A DNA stretch of 64,000 nt from Fasciolopsis buskii (lineage: Eukaryota > Platyhelminthes > Trematoda > Plagiorchiida > Fasciolidae), in the NCBI GenBank assembly GCA_008360955.1, contig LUCM01001834.1, positions 318,316 to 382,315 of the forward strand, read 5' to 3'. Position numbers and translations under genes: made by a program. Below the pieces are notes generated by a model. That model was not told where the DNA came from, searched no databases, and saw nothing but the letters and a program-made list of their open reading frames with translations. This document shows positions 1 through 10,490 of this stretch, piece by piece (position 1 is the first letter of the stretch; every line of letters starts with the position of its first letter).

Positions 1-365
1 ATCAATATCCTGCGCCGGGCTCCGTCCCTGTTGTGCGCCGGCAATAAGCACATTTAATGTACTTAAACACGAGATGACTCGTAGTCCGCTAATTGCAAAT
101 AGTCCCAGGAAACTATTTCTCGGTCTTAAAAATTGAGTTTTCTACCTTTTTGCTTTTCACTGGCATACTTGTAATTCCCGTATTGCTTTGCAGCATCTCA
201 TTTCACCTTCCAGTGAGCTTCTGTTTTAACTCACTATTGCTCCCACCATCTTATCCCATTTCACTTCTATCATCTACATTTCCTGTGCATCATCCTTGTA
301 AAAATTTGATCTTGCCATGCGCATGCCTCTTGCAAATCGAGAAATATACAGTATTATTACTATTA
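1..365 (+). mobile_element. 3' end of a CR1/jockey-like LINE (copy 1, cut by window edge)
   Basis: This stretch matches by eye the 3' ends at 3.34-3.65, 5.6-5.7 and 10.2-10.5 kb. Shared blocks are a GCACATTTAATG / GACTCGTAGTCCG segment near 45-95 and a TTTGATCTTGCC...CGAGAAATATACAG segment near 305-350. It then ends in an ATT-rich simple tail (TATTATTACTATTAT), which is usual for CR1-like LINE termini. The small open frame at 93-368 lies wholly inside this non-coding tail and has no recognisable domain, so it is not called a gene. The rest of the element lies outside the window. Confidence 0.6.
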
Positions 366-589
366 TAAAATCGCTTTCCGGCAATCAAATCCCGGCCCGC
401 ATGTGGCCAGACTCCTGCTGTCTAACACTATTTGCAATAAATTAAGCAATTCTTGTACATCGTATAAAACAGACAGCAGCTCCATGACGCGACAGAAGTT
501 GCTGAGGTTCGAAACTCATACGTCTTCCACCCCCCTAGGCTGACAGGTCCGTCTTATTTAATACGGAGTAAATTGAATAGGCTCTCACC

Positions 590-3500
590 ATTATCAAACC
601 ATCTTATCGACCTGCCTCAGGCGGCGTCCTTCCTGTCCTGTTCCGCTTCGGCAAACCCAAAGTAGCACACACCTGTTTACTACCTCCATGCCAATTGGGG
701 TAGTTCCCGTTTAGTGAGGCATCTCCACCATTGTTCTTCTGCACAATATGGACCACTGTACGATCCACAAAACTGCCGTCCAATACTCCACACCCCCGTC
801 CTGACCGGACCCATGGAGAAGATTGTCAAGGAAAAACTAATTGGTGTTCCCACGAACCATGACTTCATTGGTGAATCCCAAACCACTTGAACTTTTTATC
901 TGGTTACTCTAGCTGTTGATAAAAAGGCCACTATAATAATGTTCCTTGACATGACCAAGGCGTATGGTCGCTCGTCCCATGACCGATTTTTAATGAAAAT
1001 CAAATTCTATGGCTTAGCAGATCCTCTCTATTCTTGGTCAGCTTCCTGCCTGAACGCTCTGATATAGTCAGTATCAAAGAAACCCTATCCGAACCACAGT
1101 CAGTCGCTAGCGGTGTAAAACAAGGTAGGGCCTGTCAGTCCCCCTTATTCCTGCCCTTAGTAAACGACATTTTCGGAGCGAAACGCCAAAGCACACCTTT
1201 CTTATTGGAGAACGACATCAGGATCGTCTGTTCTTTTGAGCTATCTCCTTTACCCCAAACCAGGCCAATACGGCGGAAGATTCGAACTAGCCAGGCGAGT
1301 GGTGTGGGCGGTGGGCGATGAAATTCTCTGCCACCAAAGGCCCTGTTCTTACCTATAAGTGTCAGGTCCCCTTCGGTAGGTTCTTTATAAAATTCCCAAT
1401 ACTAACCACTTAATGTGCGGAAGATCTAGGCTTGCAGCATTCTTGCTCATTGAAATTTCAAAGCAAGCGGTTTGCCAAAATCGCAGAAGCAAACAGAACT
1501 AACGGTCTCATCGTTTAAACATTCCGCATTCTAAAATGTAAGCTGACGCTGTGCAAATCACATTTTAGGCCGCAATTGGGGTACTGCCCAATGATTTTCT
1601 CCAACATGCTCGGAGTTGTTTGTGTTTCAGTGGGAAAAGTTCAACGGCCACTAACAAAGACTTGGTTCAACATCAAGCCTCAGGCACAGAGAACAGTGCG
1701 ATTTGCTAAACCTTGCTGCTCTTTGGTCACGACTTGTCAAGCTGAATATCACTTTTTTCAAGCTCTCACTCACGGCTAGAAACACTAATTTTCGCTAAAG
1801 TGTGCTCTACCCGCTTAGGAATCGACCGTTGTCTCTTGGAAAACCACCTTGCGAAGTGTCTTTGAGGTCACAATTCTTCATCGTCCTCTACTTCAACTTA
1901 TGAAATTTGTCCGGCCCTGTTGGAATCTAAAACAGTTCAAGAGTGTATTGTCAAAATTTCTCAAAGTATCCTCATTTCTCAGCTTAATTGGGACCAATAT
2001 CAGTCATGACCAAGCTTTCCAAGGCCATCTAAATTTTTAGCTCGATATCTGTGCTGCTTTTACCGATTTTTTCCTGAAGAATACTGTCACCAACGATTTA
2101 GCCGTTATACTATCCCTTCTGCAGCTCCAATAAGAAAACAAAATAAACCAATCGAAACGGACTAAGTTATGCCTTAGTTCAACGTTTTCTCTTATTCTCA
2201 ACACATCAGTCTCCTAGCTTATCCATCTACAGCAGCGCACAGTAGGCTAAAATGACAGTTGTCAAAAAACCAAAACTAGTAGGCTGGAGTGGTTATCAAG
2301 TTGGTTGGAGCGGAATTAATTGGCGTCAGACTGGCAAGTTGATCCCAATACGACCTTGGTCACCACACCACATAAGTTTTTTATCACTAACCAGGGAACA
2401 CGGGTGATGTACCACCAATAAACTCTCCGACAATCGTCCTAAGACAAATTCACCTTAACTTCCTGTCCTCTGTCATAAATGCTATTTCTACTCTTGATCT
2501 TTTACTTCTTCGTCTACTTTTTCTTTCACACGACGAACCCTAGATCGGATGATGCCTTTTTTCTCCATATTTCGCTAATCATCATAGATCCTGGCTAACA
2601 CCCAAGCTAGACTGCTTCTCTCTTTACCTTTCAGATCCCGCCCAGGCTGTAGGCGTTATTATCAGTTCTACCCCCACGAAATACCCCAAATCTGCTAGCT
2701 TCTCACTCATGCTATGAAGTTGCTAGGTTGATATACTGCTCGAGTACTGGTCCGTTCAACCAAAACCAGGCCAATGATCGCCTTGGTTATCACTGCTCGG
2801 AGGGATCTTCATGAATAGGGTAAAACACAGTTACTAGTGCCGCTGGAATGGCTTGCGCACCCCTTACAATTTTCAACATCTGCTGCCATCTAATATCAAA
2901 AAGCAAAACGCTAATAATGACAGCATCGAGGGTATCCGTGACTCGTGTATTTATTAACTATTTTACTTATTACTCAAATTTATTCTTCTCCATTGCACCC
3001 CGCAGTCCAGTTTTCCGCCAGCTGCATACGGACGCAGTCACCATTCGTGGGAATTGCGCATTCGACCTATGCACAACGTGTCATAAAATCTCGCTTTTCA
3101 AGTGTTTACAGCAATCTTCCTCCTTCTTTAGAATTTTATCCGCCCTTTTTTGTTGTTAAATGTGACCATGTTATCTACTTTTCATGTAGTTTCGCTTGGT
3201 TTTGACTAATTTCCATCCAGTCATCATATCCCCTTTGATCTCCATATCCTGAGCCTAACTTTTCTGCCCTTCATGTAATGATATTTACCTTTGCGCCCTT
3301 CGGCCATATTTCAACGTCCGCCATTAAGCTCCCGTCAATTTTTGTGCCAGCAACATGCACATTTAATGCATTTCAACATGGAATGACTCGCAGTCCGTTG
3401 CTCTTAAACGGTCTGGAAAAGCCCTAAATAATACTCAAAACGGTTAGTCCAGTTTTGATTTTTGGCTGGCATACTTGTGTATGGCGCATTGGCTTGCAGA

Positions 3501-3645
3501 TTCTGATCAGGCTTCCCGAGTACTCGAAAGTCGCACGTATCCTCATATCCCTTCTGATTTCTCGTTTCCTGTGTCATTCACGCTCAGATTTGATCTTGCC
3601 TTGCACGAGCATCTCGCAAATCGGAAAAAATACATTGTAATTAAG
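590..3645 (+). mobile_element. Decayed CR1/jockey-like LINE A (RT to 3' tail)
   Basis: Translated pieces in several frames read in LINE order. From about 590 there is a fingers-domain stretch, with an NCRPI...MEKIVKEKL block at about 770-840. RT motif A (FLDMTKAYGRSSHDRF) starts at about 942. Motif B (SGVKQG...PLVNDI) lies at 1109-1171 in another frame. A degenerate catalytic box (ENDI in place of the F/YADD box) sits at about 1208. The C-terminal block typical of non-LTR ORF2 (IKSRFSSVYSNLPPSLEF) lies at about 3088-3141, and the family 3' tail at 3340-3645. Several frameshifts and stops separate these pieces, so it is a fossil. The stretch 1260-2940 should hold the rest of the RT and linker, but nothing in it could be identified confidently. 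Confidence 0.75.
700..1260 (+). pseudogene. Broken non-LTR reverse transcriptase of LINE A
   Basis: This is the best-preserved coding part of LINE A. Motif A keeps the first catalytic Asp (FLD, about 942-950). Motif B keeps G-V-K-Q-G at 1112-1126 but lies in a different frame, so at least one indel separates them. The second catalytic box is changed from the usual A/YADD to L-E-N-D-I at about 1205-1219, which removes one of the paired aspartates. There are in-frame stops in the fingers region before 900. The clade assignment to CR1/jockey-like rests on the PLFL...NDI spacing after motif B and on the C-terminal block near 3.1 kb; it is not a phylogeny. Confidence 0.75.
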
Positions 3646-3949
3646 TAAATACCCATGTGTTTCACGAAGCTCCACTAAACACCTTTTTGTACAACTTTGT
3701 TCTTGTCTTTCTCATACCTTCTGAAAACCAAGATATATAGGTATTAATATCATAATTTCAAGACCGCATGAAAACATACTTGGCGCCGCAGCAATGTCGT
3801 TCACCTTTGGGACAACATCCGGCATTTGGCGTCCGTAGGATATACGCAGCAGCTTTTGTTTCAAAAACCTCCATCCGCCTAGGGATACAAAAATGGTTAA
3901 ACAGTTTTAATTTGCTATCGATTTTGAAAACCGTGATATTTATTTAATG

Positions 3950-4650
3950 ACGCTGAAATTTATAAACAATCTTAATAGCAGACGGAAATAGGGTATCATG
4001 GTGCGGGACGTCGTTAATGCAATGCAGAAGTATAGTTGAACCTAGTGGGCTCCCTTGAATGACGCAACTTGTTGTAAGGGTGGATGTTGGACAATTACTG
4101 TCAACGGAAGGTGCTTGGTGGCAATTGGAGAGGTGTGACCTGGACCTCGACAGAATGAACCTGGGGAAGTTACCGTTCCTGAGATTGGTCAGGTGTGAAT
4201 ATTTTTATAAAAGAAATACTACCGGACGCTGTTACTACTGGTTCCAGCATTTTCGAGGCCACCGGAATATGAATGCTGGAGTGAGAGTTGGAAGGGTCAT
4301 TTGCTGAACTTCTTGCGACGGAAAGATGACCAACATCTACTGGGATGGAAATATGGAAGGTTTGATTGGTTCCTTTAAGAGGCCCACTAATGGCATAAGA
4401 AGCTTGGTGAATGACAGTAGATATGCTCAGAGTGGAAAATACCATGGGAAAGATAGGTGGACATTTTACTTTATTGTTTGTTGCGTGGTTCTCGACACCA
4501 CTGGGGTGCGGCCGGCGAGGTTGTGTGCTTATGTATTTCTTTTTTATGGGCAGTTCACGTGGCCACAATTCGGGACTTCCTATGGGGCGGAATTGTGCCT
4601 AGAATCTTCCGTAGAAGGGAACATGTGGCGCACCTGGACATCAACTTGAC
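3950..4650 (-). mobile_element. Minus-strand LINE RT fragment
   Basis: Read on the minus strand, about 4075 down to 3955 translates to an RT motif B-like block (C-V-I-Q-G-S-P-L-G-S...C-I-N-D-V-P). It is followed by a degenerate box (F-P-S-A-I-K-I-V) where the F/YADD motif should be. The minus strand stays open from 4568 to 4170 in another frame, but I could not align that part to RT. The two overlapping plus-strand open frames in 4326-4672 are shadows. The fragment is on the opposite strand to LINE A and abuts its 3' end, so it is probably an independent insertion. Confidence 0.5.
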
Positions 4651-5590
4651 AGGCGCCAGTGCAGCTGCATGATTTATCACAAGCTGGTGTTGCGATAGGT
4701 CACACCCACATAGATAGATGAGGTGATTCTCTTAGAGCAAACACAGGGTGGTTGTTAAATGTTATTGCCTTTAGATCCCCTAGGAATGCCGGGTGGCGGT
4801 TATCTGCCACACTGAGATTGACCACACGCATCGATAACGGTCCCGTTTACCTGCTGGAATGGTCGAAACGCACCACCAAACAGCTCGGATGCCCATGATC
4901 CGACAGACCATCGGGCTTGGAGAACACACCAACCTACCGCCATTATGAAAGAACGTGCAAAGCTGCCATTCTTAGCTTGTGGTGACCAAAAGATTGCACA
5001 ATAAGGAATGACAGCACTTCAGATACTCATGACTTGTCTGCAGGTAGCACCAAATGATGCTGCCATATGGCTCATGGCCCCAACGTTTCAGGCAGTTCAC
5101 CAGCCCACCGCAGCTTACAATTAAATCTGGATCGCTTCACACCCATCCACGTACACCATGTTCCCTGCCTATCTGCTGGCCCCACTTGCAGAAGGTTTGT
5201 CGATTTAGGGGGAAAGGCATACCACTGAAGATGTTGCCGAGATGCCAGATGCCTTAAACGCAAACGTGTCTACCATCCCTTACATCCTAAAGGGAAATTG
5301 GCATTTCCACATGTTGATGCCAGCGGCTAACAACGGCTGTTTCACAGGCATGAAGGAAAATTGCACTGCTATTTTACCCGTCAGCGTTTCATCCCTATTT
5401 ATTCGGCATCCTTGCTATACTTTCCAGCAAACATCATTGGTTCAATGTATCCTGCCTCTTAGGCACTTGCCGAAACTGCCTCATTCCAAAATTTTTCGTG
5501 CACAAGTAGAAGGTCTTCTTCTTCCGCTTTTTTCTATGCTGCAGCTTTTGCATCGTATACGTACTAAATCTGTTTTCTCATGCCCATGAG
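4650..5590. other. Unresolved repeat-like DNA between LINE fragments
   Basis: No protein domain or RNA gene could be recognised on either strand. GC content is higher than in the centre of the window, like the flanking LINE pieces, and the right end runs straight into a LINE 3' tail at 5590. It is most likely the eroded body of that LINE. The open frame 5242-5589 on the plus strand is the longest but shows no motif. Confidence 0.3.
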
Positions 5591-5705
5591 GCCGGTAATA
5601 CTACCATCGTTATTCGCTTGTCCTGTGCATGCAAATATTTGATTGTGCCATTGAGCGCGCCTCTTGATGATCGAGAAATATGCAGACTATTGCTAATGTG
5701 GCCCA
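5590..5705 (+). mobile_element. 3' tail of CR1/jockey-like LINE (copy 3)
   Basis: The block reading ATTTGATTGTGCC...CGCCTCTTGATGATCGAGAAATATGCAG matches the tails at 305-350, 3585-3640 and 10415-10475, with only scattered differences. The simple ATT tail is shorter here. Only the terminal 115 bases are clearly recognisable. Confidence 0.6.
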
Positions 5706-7600
5706 CAACAGGGATCTCAGCACAATGATTATCAATCACGGCAAAAGATTAAAAGTTCTAGGGATGGCCCTTGGGAGGCATTTTACATTTTGTTTAGTAA
5801 AATCAAAATATAGGATGCCGGGAACCTTGTTCTGACTCACTTTTGAGTAGGCTATCGAGTCTAAAAGATGCTATTTTGTGGCCCACCTCATGCACAGGTG
5901 TATTGAAAGGGGCATACTCCATTGCGAACAGTGTCCACTACACGAGAAAAGGGGACAGACCGCCGCGGTCTCGAACCTTGAAATGGTAAAGGAACGTATT
6001 TTCATTAGACCTCATTAAGTTGCGGTTTTGGATAGCAGAAAGCACTTTCCCATTGATTAAGTAATTCATAAAGCGATTTTATCGGTCGGCAGCTGGAGAA
6101 TACGCTCCGAATAATCGTAAGAAACGGCCACCAAAATAAGAGAGTTGACTCGTCCGACTCGATACCCAATTCTTCTAACTGCCATCACATCACCATCGGT
6201 CCCTACCCATCTACCCTATTTGCGTCAACTGTCCTTTTCTCATCCCAATGCACATCAAACGACAATGCGTACTACCACCTAAATAGCTCAGGTTCTGTAG
6301 CTTGAAGTGCTCATCTGCCCTCCGCAGTATCAATCTGTCCCAGGTCCTCAATAATTAAGACGTATGCACCACGACCGTTGGCTCAAGTGGGCAGCCACAA
6401 CATCGTCCTCATCACGTAACCGTGGCTGCTCGATAATGTTTTAAAAGAGGTTTAACACCCTCACCGAAAGGATGAGTGAACATCCCGCGTGGGAGGCTGC
6501 CTTGTGTACACAATAGACCCCATCTGAACTGATCGTATAATTCTCAATTGCGATAACCTCAAGGATTTCCACCGGCTTATTGGGGCAGCTTGCTTCCAAG
6601 ACATTATGCTATGGTGCTTTTGCCGCACTCCTATTAAGTCCAACCAGACATTTCACCCATGCTGGATCCCCTGAGCTGCGCTGACTATGCCACTGCTCTG
6701 AAGCTGGCATCCGGCGAACTTAACGCCCCCGAGATATGCTGGTCCTCCCCTGTCCCCCTCAGCTACCACCTAGAATTACTTCACAGCAAAATGCTCTGCT
6801 GCTCGACCCGGAATTTTGAACTTTAGACCAGAAACAATTGCATTTGCTCTCACTTTTACGGCATATTTGGTCCAGGTGCGCACTTACGTAGGGGTAAGTT
6901 GACCGGACGTGGCTACTCCTGGGTTTTCCACCACTTCCCACTGCTTTCATAAACCGTACCCTTTGCACCCCAAAACAAACCATATAAGGTGGCTTTTTGG
7001 AATCGTCTCCCTGCTCTTGTCCACTACCGAATTTGAGGTGATTTCTTTCGCTCGGTGGGCTCCGCAGTAGTCGCGGGTCATTCTCGACGCATTCAGCACG
7101 GACAGGGGCACCACAAGACGAAAAAACGAATGCTGCGGGCCGTTCTATGCTGCACAACAAGGCCTCAGTACAAGGCCTTGGTGTCGCAGATAAGTTGCTT
7201 TTCTGTCACGGTAAAATCACCTTCCATATCTGCTAAAATATCGAAAACCTGAAGCACTGCATTCCACCAACTAGGCTGGGACTTTATTCAAAATGATGGA
7301 AGCTAATTCAGCAAAATTTAATTCGCCTATGGCATCTATCATATACATGGACGCACGTGAATAGCCCCAATCTAGTATCAGGGGCATTCTATGTATGTTT
7401 TGTCCCGGTGTGACAGCGGGTGACTTTGCCGTTTTACCCTAAGTTGGCTCAGCGTCTTCTGGATACCTACCAAGTATTCCTTGTGACCGGAACGATATTA
7501 GACCCATTTTATCTATAGCAAAGCCCTCTTTCCACCTAGGGCCAGACAGCCCACTCAAAGCCACCCATGGCAACAGGGATATGGCCGGTCCTTCAGTGCC
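5705..7600. other. Unresolved, probably eroded LINE 5' body
   Basis: This is about 1.9 kb with no confidently recognised domain. It lies immediately 5' of the RT remains of LINE C on the same strand, so endonuclease or ORF1 remains would be expected here. I looked for the CR1-type endonuclease blocks (an N-x-R-S-L start and an E-T/S-W-L box) and did not find them. The minus-strand open frame 6759-7160 has no motif. Confidence 0.3.
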
Positions 7601-7619
7601 ATCTAACCTAGTCAACCCC

Positions 7620-10490
7620 CCATGGTACTGGTCCCTTCCATTCACGACGAAGAAGCTCTGTCGTCGTCCCGATTCACAAAAGCGGTTCGCGATAGGATCC
7701 TTCCGACCATGGACCCATCACACCTACCGCAGTTGTTCTACGCGGTGTGGAAAGAACAATTGCACGAGAACTTACATCCCTTCTGTTGTGCCACAGCCTT
7801 ATCATCGCTGGCCATAATGGGTTTCTTCAAAGGGAATCGTGACAATCGTGAATGATATAATGTCAATAACATAACGTTGTTGGTAGATCTAATGTGCCAA
7901 TGTGTGGATTACTGTGGGCATTCTTTCTCAAGGCAAGTTTTACAATCAAATGCAACTGGCAAATTACATCTACTAACAAAGCTGTGTTATTAACATTATA
8001 TCACTTACAATTAAAATCAATGAATGGTTCATAGATTTTTCGATGCACTCTTTGCGTCATCTGGTCCTGAGAATTGTGATACTTGCACGACTGGCTTCCC
8101 AACGTACTGATGAAGGCTGTGAACGAAAATAAATCAACGGTAACAATCTTCCTGGGTACGCCGGAGGCCGTTGACGGAGTTACCCGTCGCAAACAACAGG
8201 CAAAAATCAGAGTTTGTGGGATCGTGCCTCCAGTGGTTGCCTACCTTTCCTCGCGTCCCACGTCTCCTGAACGGAACTCTTTCAGCAACCTGCACGACAA
8301 CCCGTGGGGTCTTCCAAGGATGTTTTCTTGAGCCCTTACTTTTCATCCTTTATTTTAATGACATCTACGTCAACACCAACGTAAAATATTCAACGTTTTC
8401 TTTATCCTCACTGCTCCTTATGCGACCATCGACAACATCGTGCACAGTTTGTTCTCTCTTTCTTCTTGGCCCACAATCTAACCTATTAGTTTCTCAGCTG
8501 GTAAAATTAAAACTGGAGCATGAGTGGAAAATCTCTGTAGGGAACCCAACGATCAATCTACAAGCCATTTCTGTGGTTGTCGAATTTTTCGGAGTTAGGA
8601 TTTCGGAATTCGAAGACACTGAACTCTTAGAAATAATCGCTCACTGAGGCTGCAAACGTTAGATAGCTGGAGGGTTTAATTGCTAGCACCAGTAAATTCC
8701 AAAGGAGTCCCCTGATATCCCAGTAGAGCATTGGACTATCCACTTAGGCTTCACCACCCACCCTTCTATTTTTCAACATGCCCCTGTTCCTCTAACCGAA
8801 TACCTGGTACATATGCTGACGTCTATAACAACTGCCGTCGTTTTCTTTCCTAATTATTCATGCAAGCTTACTGAAACCACTGTGGTACAAGTTTCTGTCG
8901 TCCTGTTCAAACTCAAATTACTGATCTCAATATTCTTATGCTCCTCCCTTCTCTTCTTTCTAGGACTTCTCGTGACAAATCCTGTCCTAGCATCTATCAC
9001 ACACTGCAATCCACGACCCATTCAGTTATGCCTTTTCTCGGCAACCGGAAGTAGTGAACATCGGCAGTAGATCACATGGTCAGTTATAATTGGCTCCCTG
9101 TAGCATGTACACCGGGCCCGCAGACCAGAAAGGTTCCACAAATAGAACAAATAGGGACTTTATTCCCCTACCACTGCGCTATTCGTCCTATCAGACCACT
9201 GTAACCTGCATCTGCAAACATGTCGGAAGATGAAAAGAAACGCGTTTCAAGTAAGGAACATAAAGCACAGGACTTACTGAGCCATATGCTCTGTAGCGAG
9301 AAACCAGCCGGTGTTTGTCGCACGCGTCCTGCCAACGGAACATAACCCCTGCGTGTTTCATGAGAGTTTTCTGGTCCCTGTAAGCTTCGTAAGGAATTGA
9401 CTGTTATCGTTGTTCCCATTTTTTCTTTACTCAGCTTAACACCAGCTGGAACAAACTCCAGACTGCCCTCTCTCACGCTTTTCTTCAGGCTTGCCAGTGA
9501 CCGCAGATGCGATGCAGACTCTCACCGAAAGTGCCACTCCATCCTTTGCGCTGGTTGTCTATCCCTGCTAGGGAGCGGCCATCCGGATCTGACGCTCCAG
9601 TACCTGGCCGCCCAACCCCAAGACAAGCCAAGCCACGCTAATGACCGCGCCGGGTGCCCCATCCCAGATGACCCATTAGGATTATCCAAGCAGTTACTAG
9701 CGCTGCTGAAATGCCGCGTAACCCCCCAACCTCCAAACCCGTACCGACACAGAACACCCTAATCTCCAATATTAAACAAGAACAACACAGGTCTTTCGTG
9801 GCAAGTGTATTTAAGGATTGTTTGTAAATCTTAAACTTACTGGTGTTCTTCCCACCACACATCACAATCCGCTGCCAGCCGCATAAGTGCATTGACCATT
9901 TTTGTAAGTTCCATCGTCTCTCTGTCCACAATTTTTCATATATTTTTGTCCCGTAAATTGTTTGATGCAACGCTGAGGGTTTCCCGCTGTTTCATTTTAA
10001 GCATTATTTTGACTATTGAATGCTGTTAGTTACCATCCTCCATCCACCTCATATGATATCCAGTATGATTTCGACTCTTCCCCATCCGGTTTCTACACCC
10101 ATATTGGTCTTCATCTTTACGATATTACTCTCCGGAATTCTGATGAACCCGGATACTTGACAACACCCACCATTGCTTCCCAGCCAAATTATGCCCCGGC
10201 GATAAGTACCTTTGATGCATTTAGACATGGATTGACTCGCAGTGCGTGAATCATATTCAGCCCCAGATAATTTCGGCGTCGGGTTATCTAGTTCTGATTT
10301 AGAGCGCAAAAACTCGTGATTAGCCCATCTCATTGCAGGTTGTGTTCATGAGAGCACAGATACTGCATCTTCACGACTAAATTTTTGTTTTGCGATTTCC
10401 ACTGCGCCATCTTTGTATAAATTTGACCTTGCCTTGCGCATGACTCTGAAAGTTCGAGAAATATACCCACTATTATTATTGTTATTAATT
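7620..10490 (+). mobile_element. Decayed CR1/jockey-like LINE C (RT to 3' tail)
   Basis: This is a second, longer plus-strand LINE. An RT fingers-like stretch (Q-L-F-Y-A-V-W-K-E-Q-L-H-E-N-L) lies near 7728-7775. Motif A is at about 8149 and motif B at 8306-8365. The family 3' end lies at 10190-10490: it shares the ATGCATTTAGACATGGATTGACTCGCAG segment near 10216 and a GAGAAATATACCCACTATTATTATTG tail. The 8420-10190 interval holds the expected thumb and C-terminal region but no motif could be identified there. The frames 8813-9070, 9168-9476 and 9397-9762 inside it are not supported as genes. Confidence 0.7.
8083..8640 (+). pseudogene. Broken non-LTR reverse transcriptase of LINE C
   Basis: Motif A reads T-I-F-L-G-T-P-E-A-V-D-G (8143-8178), where the catalytic Asp of FLD is replaced by Gly. 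The downstream C-G-I...Y-L-S-S-R block is in the same frame. Motif B reads R-G-V-F-Q-G-C-F-L-E-P-L-L-F-I-L-Y-F-N-D-I at 8303-8365 in a different frame, so a frameshift lies between about 8250 and 8300. No A/YADD box follows motif B. With a lost Asp, a frameshift and no second catalytic box, this copy cannot be active. Confidence 0.75.

Noticed and set aside
93..368. 91-codon open frame with a hydrophobic N-terminus
   Set aside because: It lies wholly in a LINE 3' tail that recurs three more times in the window, where the frame is not kept.
4326..4672. Three overlapping plus-strand open frames of 63-107 codons
   Set aside because: They are antisense to a minus-strand LINE fragment and share no domain.
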